From NCBI RefSeq assembly GCF_963678635.1, contig NC_087069.1, positions 47,076,276-47,140,275 of the forward strand: a stretch of 64,000 nucleotides of DNA, read 5' to 3'. The stretch is from Symsagittifera roscoffensis. Lineage: Eukaryota > Xenacoelomorpha > Acoela > Convolutidae. The notes beneath the pieces were generated by a model, which worked only from the letters and a program-made list of their open reading frames with translations, did not search any database and was not told where the DNA came from. The position numbers were made by a program, and so were the translations under genes. Below, piece by piece: positions 36,001 to 45,536 of this stretch; the first letter of the stretch is position 1; every line of letters starts with the position of its first letter.

Positions 36001-37335
36001 TTTTTTTTTCTAATAGTTTTGTTTCTCATCTGTCTTTCTATGATTGATTTTTTTGTATTTCCGAAAAAATTGGCTTTTGAACACGTCGTTGGCTTAATGG
36101 ATGCTCTAACAACACCAAGTTTGTTTAATTCTAGTAGTTTTGTTTCTCATCTCTTTCTATGATTGAATTTTTTTTTATTTCCGAAAAAGTTGTTGATTTT
36201 TCATGACAACAATTTCCTTTGGCATTTTTTGTTTTCGGATAAATTGACTTCTAAAAACATTGTTGGCTTGATAGATGCACGAGCAACACTAAGCTTGTTT
36301 AATTCTGGCGGATGTGTTTTTTATCATCTGTCTTTCTTTGGTTGAATTTTTTGTATTTCCGAAAAAATTGTTTATTTTTCATGATAACAATTTCCTCTAG
36401 CTTTTCTTATTTTCGGATCAATTGGCTTGTAAACACGTCGTTCGCTTAATGGATGCTCTTACAACACCAAGCTTGTTTAATTCTAGTAGTTTTGTTTCTC
36501 ATCTGGCTTTCTATGATTGAATTTTTTGTATTTCGGAAAAAGTTGTTGATTTTTCATGACAACAATTTCCTTTGGCCTTTTTGTTTTCGGAATAATTAGC
36601 TTATAAACACGTAGTTGGCTTAATGGATGCTCTAACAACACCAAGCTTGTTTAATTCTAGTAGTTTTGTTTCTCATCTGTCTTTCTATGATTGAATTTTT
36701 TGTATTTCCGAAAAAAATTGTTGATTTTTCATGACAACAATTACATCTGGCCTTTTTGTTTTCGGAATAATTGGCTTCTAAACACGTCGTTGGCTTAATG
36801 GATGCTCTGACAACACCAAGCTTGTTTAATTCTAGTAGTTTTGTTTCTCATTTGTCTTTCTATGATTGAATTTTTTGTATTTCCGAAAAAATTGTTGATT
36901 TTCATGACAAGAATTTCCTCTAGCATTTCTTATTTTCGGATCAATTGGCTTCTAAACACGTCGTTGGCTTAGTTCAACTCTATTGGTCGTGTTTCTCGTC
37001 TGTCTTTCTATCATTGAATTTTTCGTATTTCCGAAAAAATTGATGATTTTTCATGGTAACAATTTCGTTTGACGTTATTTGTTTTCGGATCAATTGGCTT
37101 CTAAACAGGTTCTTGGCTTAGTGGATGCTCGAACAACACTAAGCTTGTTTAATTTTAGTGGTGTTTCTCATATGTCCTTCTATGATTGATTTTTTCGTAT
37201 TTCCGAAAAAATTGTTGATTTTTTCATGACAATAATTTCCTTTGGCATGTTTTGTTTTCGGATCAATTGGCGTCTTACAACGTGTTGTTGGCTTAGTGGA
37301 CGCTGGCAAATTACTAAAAGCTTGTTTCATGCTTG
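33083..37335 (+). repeat. Satellite array of about 175-bp units, about 24 copies
   Basis: Every unit carries in order GATCAATTGGCTTCTAAACA, CGTCGTTGGCTTAGTGGATG, CTCGAACAACACTAAGCTTG, CTCATCTGTCTTTCTATGAT, TTCCGAAAAAATTGTTGA and TTTTTCATGACAACAATTTCC. The GATCAATTGG landmark recurs near 33264, 33439, 33615, 33790, 33963 and 34138, so the period is about 175 bp. Some units near 34590-34920 and 36060 lack the segment between CCGAAAAAATTG and the next GGCTTCT. Blocks are reused inside the array: 33858-34517 closely resembles 35168-35974, and 34993-35175 resembles 36163-36345, so unequal exchange or segmental duplication has acted. It lies wholly within the last intron of the coiled-coil gene. 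Confidence 0.9.
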
Positions 37336-37604
37336 TAGTCGCATATATCGTCTGTTTTTTTTCTGAGGTTGAACTTTTCATATCTCCAAAAAAAATGTTA
37401 ATCTTTTAAAGTTTTTTTTGTCAATTAAGTTATTTAGAACTCGCAGACTTTGTGGTAGCTTGCAATGCTACGCTTTCGTTGCTTCGCAAGTGATTCAAAA
37501 CTCTGCTTTGCCTCTGTGTAAAAAGTTCCATTTTAGCAGAACACCAAAAATGCAATCGCTATCTACTGCCATATTTGAGCGATGTTTCTGTTTGTTGATA
37601 TTAC

Positions 37605-37751
37605 CTGTCAACTTCCTGTTGTCTTTCTCCGCCTCTTCCAACTTCTCCTCCAAGTCCCTCACTTTGGCCTCTTGCATCTTCTCGATCTCTTTGATCCTCT
37701 CCAATTTCTCAATCTGCTCATCAACCGCTTCCACTGTGTCACTAATAGCAC
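37605..37751 (-). CDS. Coiled-coil protein (CCDC178-like), exon 6
   Basis: 147 nt, phase 1 in and out, encoding a coiled-coil segment of about residues 330-378 (AISDTVEAVDEQIEKLERIK and onward). Acceptor TGTTTCAG|GTGC and donor GACAG|GTAATA on the - strand. The next intron is the 18.7-kb one. Confidence 0.85.
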
Positions 37752-40064
37752 CTGAAACACGCCAAAAAATGACAGGTAATTGTTTTCATCTTTCAAATTA
37801 AATGCGGTTATTTTGAGAGTTGGCTTGAAAATTATGTTGAAAAATAACATGTCTAATTCCTCTGAAGACGTATAGTAATTGAGTTTAATTTTTTACGGCC
37901 ATAAACCTATGTTTTAGTTGATTTTTGTTCATTTAAAAATATTTTGGTATGCATTTTAATTGGATCCACAGTTCGCTAAAAATCATATCTAAAAAGAGGT
38001 TTTGAAATAGTTTGTGACAAACGTTAAAAAATTAATTTTGCAAATAGTTTGTTTAGCTTTTTTTGCGCTTTTCAGCTTGTCCTTTTTTTTGGGCTAGCTG
38101 CCGTGCCATTTTATGTTGTATCGCAAGTGATGCGAAGCTCCGCTTCGCTTCTGTGCTTCCTTTTTGATATCAAGAGTGTTGCAACGGGGTACTAAATTTT
38201 TTCCCATAAATGTATTTATCTACAGGATGACGTAATTGGTGATCATCTTCAAATCTGTATATTCGTTAAATTTTGAGCATGTCTGTTTTTTAAATTCTCG
38301 TCCAATTCAAAATTTCTTTTTATGTTGAATGTAATATTATTATGTCGATTTGTTGAAGTTCAATTTTTCTATTATACTTATAGGTTTTGGCCATTATTAT
38401 ATCGACTTAGTAGCCTCATATTGATGTGCGAGGAAATTTTATGGTTGCGCTTGTGCATATTTTGAGGGGGATAAGGCCAAAGGCTTTTTTTAGTTTTAAA
38501 GTCCTTTTGATTTTTTTTAGCTAAGGGGATTTTTGCTCAATTTTTTTACTGTGTTACTGCTTGTTAAATTTGCTTTTTTTCTCCTTCTATCGTCTGCTTT
38601 AGTTTTTTTTAACTTTCTTCCTTCTTTTTGTTTGGTCTAGTTTTTAGATTTTTTTGATTTCTTTTTCGGTAGCTTTTCTTGTATTGAATCGCAAGTGGCG
38701 CGAAGTTCTGCTTCGTCTTGGTGTTGAAATTTTGATTTTAAATGAATTTTTCAAATCTGAAAAAAAAAACTAAAAACCCAATTTTCAGATATGAAATTTG
38801 ATTTGAAATAACGTATTCCGGGAAAAGTTGATTTTTTGGACTTTCGTTTGTCTCCTTATGTTTTCTTGGCTTCGTTGCCGCAATGCCGAGTCTTTTTGTG
38901 GTGTAATTCTTTTTCATTTCAGTTGCAAGTGTTGTTGATTCACAACAAAGTTCTTTAACCCTGATATAGAAGTAGCATTTTATCTTTTATTTTTTCCTCG
39001 CTTAAACTCTCTTCGGCCTAAAAAGTTTCGACCTATGTTTTTTTAAAAGTATTCTGCTTGTTTTTTTTGTCGTTCGAAGATCAAAAATTGTTTTTAGAAT
39101 AATCTAGTTCGGTTGCGGTGTAAAAGTTCAAAGTTTTATTTAAAATTTAATCGCGGAAACTTTTTTCATAATAAGTTTTTTATAGCATTTTTTGTTTTTT
39201 GGCTCAATATGCGTCTATCAACGTGTTGTCGAATTAGTGGCCGCTCGGCGAAGACTCAAAGCTTTTTTGACTGGTGTTTGTTTTTCTCATCTGTTATGCT
39301 TGAAACTTTTTTTCGATTCGTTATTTTTGTTTGAATATCTATTCGCTGGCTTGCAGAGCTTGCTTGCGTTTGTTGCTAATGATACGAAACTCCGCTTTGC
39401 CTCTGTGTTAGAATAAGGTTAATGCGTGGTAGACAAACTTCACAAATTGTTTCACATACAGTTTTAAATGAAAACTTTAGTCCACCTGTTCTGAAAAATT
39501 TGAATTTTTTAATTAATCTTTTAATCTTATTCAAGCGCTTTCTAGCATAAGCTAAAAGTAATGGAACAACAAATTTGCGTCAAATCATACTTATTTTCAC
39601 ATTTGAATTTTTTATGAAAAACAAAATTTCATATCTGAAATAAGTTGTTCTGGAAATTTTGTCACTAGCTTTTTCTCACACAATCCACAATACAACGCGA
39701 GATTGCTGGTTTATTTCAGTCATATTTCTACAAAAAGTTCCCCATAGCTCTTATTTTTGAATTGGTAGTGTTTTAATGGAAGTTACTGAAATATGCAAGA
39801 CCAAACTGGGGTTTTAAACATTCGCACATTTATTTTGATACGATAGAAATAAGCGTGCCATACATCAAGAAAATCTAATGAAATTTCGATGACTAGCATT
39901 TTTTATGCTATGAAACTGTAAGACTAGCATTGATTCATAAATTTCGTGTATGAAAATGTATTACTAGCATCTTGTTTTTGAAATCAGGGAATGAGTTTGC
40001 AATAAAGCTGGGTTGAATAAATAACTTTATCTCAATGTAATTTTTGAGCAAAAATGAAACTCAC
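37752..40064. repeat. Intron with dispersed hairpin tails and repeat B copy 2
   Basis: No gene. Repeat B recurs at about 38175-38520. Hairpin-tail motifs related to GCGAAGC-TCC-GCTTCGC followed by TTCTGTG or similar lie near 38132, 38696 and 39384. A relative of the satellite core (CGTCTATCAACGTGTTGTCG) lies near 39208. Confidence 0.5.
38132..38154 (+). repeat. Dispersed 3'-tail hairpin (GCGAAGC-TCC-GCTTCGC + TTCTGTG)
   Basis: A perfect 7-bp stem with a TCC loop followed by TTCTGTG. Diverged relatives, usually preceded by CAAGTG or similar and followed by a CTCTGTG-like word, occur near 15899, 32067, 37500, 38696, 39384, 49289, 53589, 53958 and 62920. It probably marks the 3' end of a SINE-like or other short mobile family. 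Confidence 0.6.
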
Positions 40065-40428
40065 CTTTTGTATCTTCGATATTTTTGATGTAGCGTGCAT
40101 GAAGTTTCTCCGCTTCGCTTAAGTCGTCTCGCGCCTTTTGCAACATCTTTTTCACCCCGTCTATTTCCTTTTTCAAGTAAACTCTCTCTTTGTCGGCTTT
40201 TGCTTCGGCTTTATCTGAATCTTGCTCGCTCTTTTCTTGATCTTTCAACGTCTTCATTAATTCAGTTGCTGTTGTGTTATGTGCTTGGAGTAAATTCACT
40301 ATGACTTGGTTTTCCAATTGTAGTTTTTGGCTCAACTTAGGGTCTGTATCTTGAACGTAAGATAATTCAGTTTTGAGTTTTTCATTGAGTGTTTGAGCTA
40401 GCTGGAGTTTCGCTTTGATACGGGTTTC
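40065..40428 (-). CDS. Coiled-coil protein (CCDC178-like), exon 5
   Basis: 364 nt, entering in phase 0 and leaving in phase 1; residues of about 209-329. It begins ETRIKAKLQLAQTLNEKLK and continues as Lys/Glu-rich coiled coil. Acceptor TTCTTTAG|GAAAC, donor CAAAAG|GTGAGT. Confidence 0.85.
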
Positions 40429-40720
40429 CTAAAGAATCAAAAAAACAATGAAATAATTACAAAAAACCAACAAAGCACGATTGAGGGCATTCCGCAGCCT
40501 ATTATTACTTTGATTTCGGAAAATAAAATTGAGAAAAACAAATAATGAAAAAAAAACCGTTGTTACGGTTTGCTATTATATATTGTTTGCTTTCAAATTG
40601 CTTGAAGTGTGGTCAGTAAATGGGTCAAAATTTATATTTCCTAGGTGAAAAAATCGTGCTCAATAAAACTCATAATTCCTTGTGAGTACATATTTCTATT
40701 TTCGTGAATTGTTTCTTTAC

Positions 40721-40853
40721 CTGTCGGCGTTTGAATGCGACATGCCATTGTAGTTCGACGATGTCCACAGAGCAGGCTTCGTGTTCCCGTTGCACTGCAA
40801 ATGGAAGTTCCTTCAGTCGCTTCTCAACAAAGTCGTCCAGCCGTTTTTGAAGT
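40721..40853 (-). CDS. Coiled-coil protein (CCDC178-like), exon 4
   Basis: 133 nt, phase 2 in and phase 0 out. It encodes a more globular piece with LPFAVQREHEACSVDIVELQ then WHVAFKRRQ, which is the segment that most suggests CCDC178. Acceptor GAATTAG|ACTTC, donor CGACAG|GTAAAG. Confidence 0.85.
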
Positions 40854-41334
40854 CTAATTCAGAGAAAAAAATAAGATTTAGCAGAGAAAAAATAAGAAAA
40901 GCAGAGAAAAATAACATTTGGAATAAATTAATTCAATGAGTAGAATGAGAGTTTATATTTTGGTTTCCAGATTCGTAAAAAAGTTGTGTACAAGAAAAAC
41001 TATAAGTCTTGATTACAAGATACTTGATAGTTGTGCAAGTAGCACAGATTGTTCTGACCGATTTTTTTGTATTCCATTGTTCAATTGATTTGAAAAGCGG
41101 TGTTCTCTTATTTGAATTTTTCCTGGAAAACTATCCTTAATGTTACTCTACAACCATTAAAAAATCTCAATTTCTAATAAAATTTTTTGACACAATTTTT
41201 GCGTGCTGCGATGTGCGAGAAATTAATTTTTGATGCCAAAAAGAGCAGCTTTCAAATAATTAACTACGTTGAGATTCGTTGACAGAACAGTTTGGCTTTA
41301 ACTATATAATTCCAGTGTTTTTTTGTTTTGTTAC

Positions 41335-41473
41335 CTTTGTACTTGTGATCTTTCCCGTTCTAAATCCTCTTTGATCTGATGTTTGTCCTGTTCCAGTTTC
41401 TTCATAATTGAGGCAATCTCAGTCAACACAGAGTGAGCATGCGTTTCAGCATCATCCGCAGTATTGGACGCAC
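41335..41473 (-). CDS. Coiled-coil protein (CCDC178-like), exon 3
   Basis: 139 nt, phase 1 in and phase 2 out; includes AHSVLTEIASIMKKLEQDKH. Acceptor CTTTCAG|GTGCG, donor ACAAAG|GTAACA. Repeat A copy 3 starts just 10 bp upstream of this exon, leaving the acceptor intact. Confidence 0.85.
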
Positions 41474-41692
41474 CTGAAAGAAAACAAGACTGCTCGTATA
41501 TCAGGAAAAGCCCTGAATATTTCGACTGTCCCGCAATTCATATCGAATAGCTTTGGGAAAAGAAAATATTGAAAACTTAAAAATTTTGGACAATATCCAA
41601 GTATGAAATGTTGAGTTGTTCGAAATTAATACTACCGATTTGCTAGCCTCAATTCAATTTGGAACGATTTTTTTTCTGCGGGATAAATCGCC

Positions 41693-41825
41693 GGTGACAG
41701 GACAAAGTATCCCATACGAAAGTATCCCATTACAAAATATGCCATACCAATATATCCCAATGGACACAATAGCCCATACCAAAATAGCCCACGTCAATTA
41801 AAATATCCCATAGAGGATTTAAAAT
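41693..41825 (+). repeat. Left TIR of the MULE
   Basis: About 130 bp of repeated AAAGTATCCCATA and AATAGCCCA words, mirrored at 43050-43172. Confidence 0.75.
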
Positions 41826-42064
41826 TAATTTATAATATAGATTACCAAAGATTGGTGCATATATCTATATCGCAATTAAAAAGAGATTTAATTTAACTGC
41901 CTCAATTATTTCGAGACGCCATATAGAGATGGCGCTAATGGTAAAAGACTTTTTTCTACGGATTAAATGTTATTTTTCAACCTGTTAATGGAGTCATAAT
42001 TAAGAAAATTTTGATAATGAAACACAACGCAAAGACACATCATTAAACACATAGCACCAATACA

Positions 42065-42394
42065 ATGAACACCAATATGACAGAATTTATCTACGGTAAA
42101 ACTCAACAAAGCAAAGCGTTGCTTATCTTGGACGGACACGAGTTCGCTGAAAAGCGAGACATCAAATCTACCACTCACTGGCGTTGTGCAAAATGGCGTT
42201 CACATAAACGCCCAATGTCTCTAATAACTTGCGACGAAACCATTATTTCGTTCAATCACGAGCACAGCCATGAGTTTAACCCCGGTCGCGTAGAAGCAAG
42301 GCAGCTAGTTAGTCAGTTGAAAGAAACAGCAAAGTCGCACATCAATCCTGTAAACAACCAGTTGATAGCAGCTAGCCTCAAGACTGAACAATAA
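42065..42394 (+). CDS. FLYWCH-type zinc-finger protein, 109 aa, within the MULE
   Basis: The ORF resembles the N-terminal DNA-binding FLYWCH domain of MULE-encoded proteins: KALLILDGHEF, then W-R-C at 39-41 and an HEHSH cluster at 65-69. The second zinc-binding Cys expected about ten residues after the first is absent (SHKRPM instead), so metal binding is doubtful. Downstream, 42400-42720 has coding-like words of the same protein family (around SDRPSLDIP and FLILGD) in other frames, so the original protein was longer and has decayed. Probably not functional. Confidence 0.55.
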   Translation: MNTNMTEFIYGKTQQSKALLILDGHEFAEKRDIKSTTHWRCAKWRSHKRPMSLITCDETIISFNHEHSHEFNPGRVEARQLVSQLKETAKSHINPVNNQLIAASLKTEQ

Positions 42395-43049
42395 TCCGGT
42401 AATTCAGCTTTCACTTCCTTCACGTGCAGCCCTGACAAGAACCCTCAATAGAAACAAAATGCAAGGACCACTCGAAGTGATTTTATCGACCGACCGTCAC
42501 TCGACATTCCCGATAAATATTTGCCTTTTTGTCTACAAGATAGCGGTAAAGAAGACAGTGAGCGATTCCTTATTCTCGGGGACATGGAAAATTCAATTCA
42601 TACGTTTTAAGAAAAAATTCAGCTTGGTTCTTACAACCAGAAGTTCAATATTCTGAAAGCAACCAGCGGTATCACCAATCAAACCCGTAAAAAGTACCGA
42701 GAACTCATTGAAAAAGTCCGAATGATAACAAACTCTTAATTTAACTTCATCTAGATTTCATTTTATCAAATTGTCGGCATAATTTTCTCAAATCAAGAAA
42801 TATTTGATCAAGAGTCATATTCTTTAACCATATTGCCCAGTGAGCTTAGAAAGTCATATCTTTATGCTTTGATAGTTCAAAAGATTGGTAGAATTAAAAT
42901 GTGAATTGAAATTTTCACGCTTTGAACTGAATTTGATTTCACGCGCTTTTTCAAATGTTAGCATTGCTTTCATCGGTTTGTTCAATTTCGGCATCTTGGT
43001 TTCAATTCCTTTGATTATTCTATTGCGATATTTTAATTGTTTCCATTCC

Positions 43050-43172
43050 TCAGATGGGATATTTTAATTAGCGTGGGCTACCTCGTCCTGGGCTATTTTT
43101 ACTTCTGGGATAATTTTGACTGGGATAACTTCGCCTGGGATAAAAAAGTAAGGGATAAATTGTCATGAAACC
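43050..43172 (-). repeat. Right TIR of the MULE
   Basis: Inverted counterpart of 41693-41825, with GATGGGATATTTTAATTAGC, TGGGCTATTTTTAC and TGGGATAA words. Confidence 0.75.
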
Positions 43173-43946
43173 AAATCGCCAAGCATTAATAATTCGCGTT
43201 ACGCTCTCAGCAATATGAAGAAATTCTTCTAAGCGCGCATTGTTTATTCCAGAACATGGTCATTTTGGCAATTTTTAAACCCCCAGAACTTTACAAAAAA
43301 TAATCGGAGGTAAAATATCTTTTTAAATTTGAACTTGGCAAGTCGATATCTTCAGTGGGGTATCAAAACCTTACTACAAAAACTTTTACTTTGATCGGCA
43401 AAAATTGACTAAAAAAAAATAAACCACACCGAGCATAAATATTCCGTTTTCTTCGAAATTCAGAACAAATATGAGTGATAACGTATTAACGGTAACATCC
43501 CAAATGGCAGAGTTTCCAAATGAAATAAAAATGAAATTTTTCCCAAATGACAATTCAAGTTTTCATTGTAATTCAAACGTTTTCTTTCAATTTCTAATTC
43601 TAACTTTTTGGCAGGAACGAAAACTTTTGTCTGAACAAGATTTGGAGTTAATTGCTTCCAAACAAATGTTAAGCAACAAAGTTGTCGGAAAAATTGACTA
43701 CAAGAAGCTTATCAATAACCGTAAGCTTATGCTTTTCGCTTTTGATAAAAAAAATTCTTCAATTTAAAATTAAGTCAAATCAGGTATTCTAATACGTTTT
43801 TTTTTTAACTTAATTCCTTATTTTTGGCAAAAATGTTATTAACTTGAAAGTGCGTCGCAAGTTTTTGCCCTTGTGAATAATTGAATAATTCAAAGTTAAA
43901 AGTCTGGATTTATAAAATTAATTATCTCAATAAATGATATTGTTAC

Positions 43947-44093
43947 CATGTTGATGATGCTGATGTTGAGTCGGACCCCCTGACGAAGACGAGGTCTGTT
44001 GGAACTGCTCGAGAATCAGCTGCAGCTGGTCAGCATAGTCTTTTGACCGCAACACTCCAGTCGCTGTACTCTTCAGAACCGGATGGCAGGCTC
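43947..44093 (-). CDS. Coiled-coil protein (CCDC178-like), exon 2
   Basis: 147 nt, phase 1 in and out; residues of about 69-117. It ends in a polar Ser/Gly/Gln/His stretch (SSSSGGPTQHQHHQH). Acceptor ATTTCAG|GAGCC, donor CAACATG|GTAACA. Confidence 0.8.
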
Positions 44094-44639
44094 CTGAAAT
44101 CAAATTAAAGCTGGTTTTTTGAAAATCCTTTGGAATGACTTATTCCTGTTTCAATGCCAGTCAAAATCCAAAAACGACATATTTGCTCAAAAACATGACA
44201 ACGTTTTTTGAGCTGAAAAACGGTTCCTGGCCCAAACAGATTTGCAGTGCTCATCGTAAACTGCTCAGAGGCATCTCTCGATTTGGACTCTTGCGCTAAG
44301 TAATGGATGTAAACTGGGTATTAGAATTTTTTCCCGTAAATAACTTTGTTCACATCTTTTTATCCGACACTTTTTAAAAACCAAAAAGCGGGAAAACTTA
44401 AAAACCAAAAAAATGTAAAATTTTTCATTTGTTTTGGGGTAATTTTTCTTTTCAGGGAAATGGATTTTAGTCGCTACTGAATTTTTTTGCTATTGTTTGA
44501 GTGGCGTGTTGTGTTTATCAAATTTTTTTCTGTAAAGATAATTTCGCTTACGATTAGCAAGCGTTGTCTAATCAGATTTTAGACTTTTTTCGTGTTATCA
44601 ACTAGTTCAACAGAATCACTTGAATCATTTTACCTTTGA

Positions 44640-44860
44640 TTCAATTGAAATCAAAGCTTAATTTGAGCATATGGCGTAAATGCAACTCAACTGCCTATAA
44701 AGACAAAAGTGAATGGTTCGAATCCGGCCAGGATCAGTTTTTTTTTGCAAATGGAAAATAGTTCGCGAGTCAAAAAATTTTCGTCGGACTACTGTTTGTC
44801 TGCTTGTTTTTTTTGTCGGCTAAGTTGCCAGAGCAGCAAATTTGCCTGAAGTTTAGACAT
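44640..44860 (+). repeat. tRNA-derived SINE-like element
   Basis: A perfect B box, GGTTCGAATCC (44715-44725), sits in a tRNA-like context. It is followed by TTTTCGTCGGACTACTG, TTTGTCTGCTTG and GTCGGCTAAGTTGCC. The same body follows the tRNA-like head at 48550. A box A is degenerate. Confidence 0.5.
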
Positions 44861-45331
44861 TTCTTACTTGTATTGGGCTTTTTTTGTGGGCATGAAATTA
44901 AGTTTCAAGAAGTTTCCATTTTTTGAATTTTTTTTGCTTTTATTTAAAAAGTTTGGAATTTGTTTTCTTCATAAATTCAAGGTGTGTTCTGTGTATCTAG
45001 TGCAGATGTAAGACCTTTGCTAGATACGACAAAGTCCGGAAATTCGATTACACCCGGGGTTTTTGCAAACCCTTGATTGAGGTTGCTGGCTTTTTTCACA
45101 TAACCATCTTTATATTCAGGAGTGTTTAAGTTTTTTGTTTTTTTTTCCTCACAAACTCAGCTATCACAAATAAAAGTCTACCACCAATTTTTTTTTATGA
45201 ATATGGTCGTAGCATCATGTGCTGCTTGCTTAGCAACCGGCTATCCTTGTTTTCTTATGGAAGCGCTAGAGTTGCCTTTTCAAATTATTAATTGATTTTA
45301 AAATATGACGAGCAATTAAAAAAATTAATAC
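44861..45331. other. Intron 1 of the coiled-coil gene, no other feature
   Basis: AT-rich intron sequence with no supported gene. Confidence 0.4.
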
Positions 45332-45536
45332 CTGGAATGCTGCTGACATCAGATGACGCGTCATCATCATCATTCAAAGTATGTCTGGCGCCGTAGTACA
45401 CATTCATACCATTATAGTCGTCGTCTCCATCATTGCCAGAAAACAGGACTTGTGGCAGCTTTTGGGTTGCAATTTGGGTCGATAATGAAGGCTGGCTGTA
45501 ATCCGATTGATGGCTGAACTTAACATCTCCTTCCAT
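45332..45536 (-). CDS. Coiled-coil protein (CCDC178-like), exon 1 with start codon
   Basis: The ATG at 45536 opens an acidic N-terminus (MEGDVKFSHQSDYSQ ... NDGDDDYNG ... DDDDASSDVSS). The donor CCAG|GTATTAA leaves phase 1, matching exon 2. The start was chosen because it is the first ATG of the frame and lies upstream of a consistent splice chain. Low sequence complexity makes exon 1 less certain than the rest. Confidence 0.7.

Larger units (their letters stand above)
41693..43172 (+). mobile_element. MULE-type DNA transposon (internally deleted), with TIRs and 8-bp target duplication
   Basis: AAATCGCC flanks the element on both sides (41685-41692 and 43173-43180). The ends are inverted: left GGTGACAGGACAAAGTATCC, right, read inward on the other strand, GGTTTCATGACAATTTATCC. 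The inverted similarity spans about 120 bp and is built of repeated TATCCCA/TAGCCCA motifs, ending in CAATTAAAATATCCCAT on both arms. Inside are a FLYWCH-type ORF and decayed sequence but no transposase, so the element is non-autonomous. FLYWCH proteins are typical companions of Mutator-like transposases in invertebrates, and an 8-bp duplication fits MULEs. Confidence 0.8.
41483..43470 (+). repeat. Dispersed repeat A, copy 3, split by a MULE
   Basis: The left part (41483-41692) holds AACAAGACTGCTCGTAT and CAATTTGGAACGATTT. The right part (43173-43470) resumes with AATAATTCGCGTTA, AATAATCGGAGGT and AAATATTCCGTTTTCTTCG. Together they follow the order of copies 1 and 2. The interruption is exactly the 1480-bp MULE, so the repeat is older. 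Confidence 0.7.
17340..45536 (-). other. Gene span: CCDC178-like coiled-coil protein, seven coding exons
   Basis: Seven exons on the - strand join in frame to a predicted 905-residue protein. Phases agree at all six junctions and every intron is GT-AG. The protein has an acidic, low-complexity N-terminus, then long coiled coil. Length (human CCDC178 is 867 aa) and a conserved-looking C-x2-DIVELQWH segment suggest CCDC178; other long coiled-coil families such as CCDC175 remain possible. The last intron is 18.7 kb and full of mobile DNA plus one intact F-box/LRR-like gene. The start codon lies 1.5 kb from that of the divergent NEK gene. Confidence 0.6.

Noticed and set aside
43471-43767. 98-codon + strand frame just after repeat A
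   Set aside because: It is within an intron of the coiled-coil gene with no recognisable domain. Possible in principle, but I could not support it as a gene.
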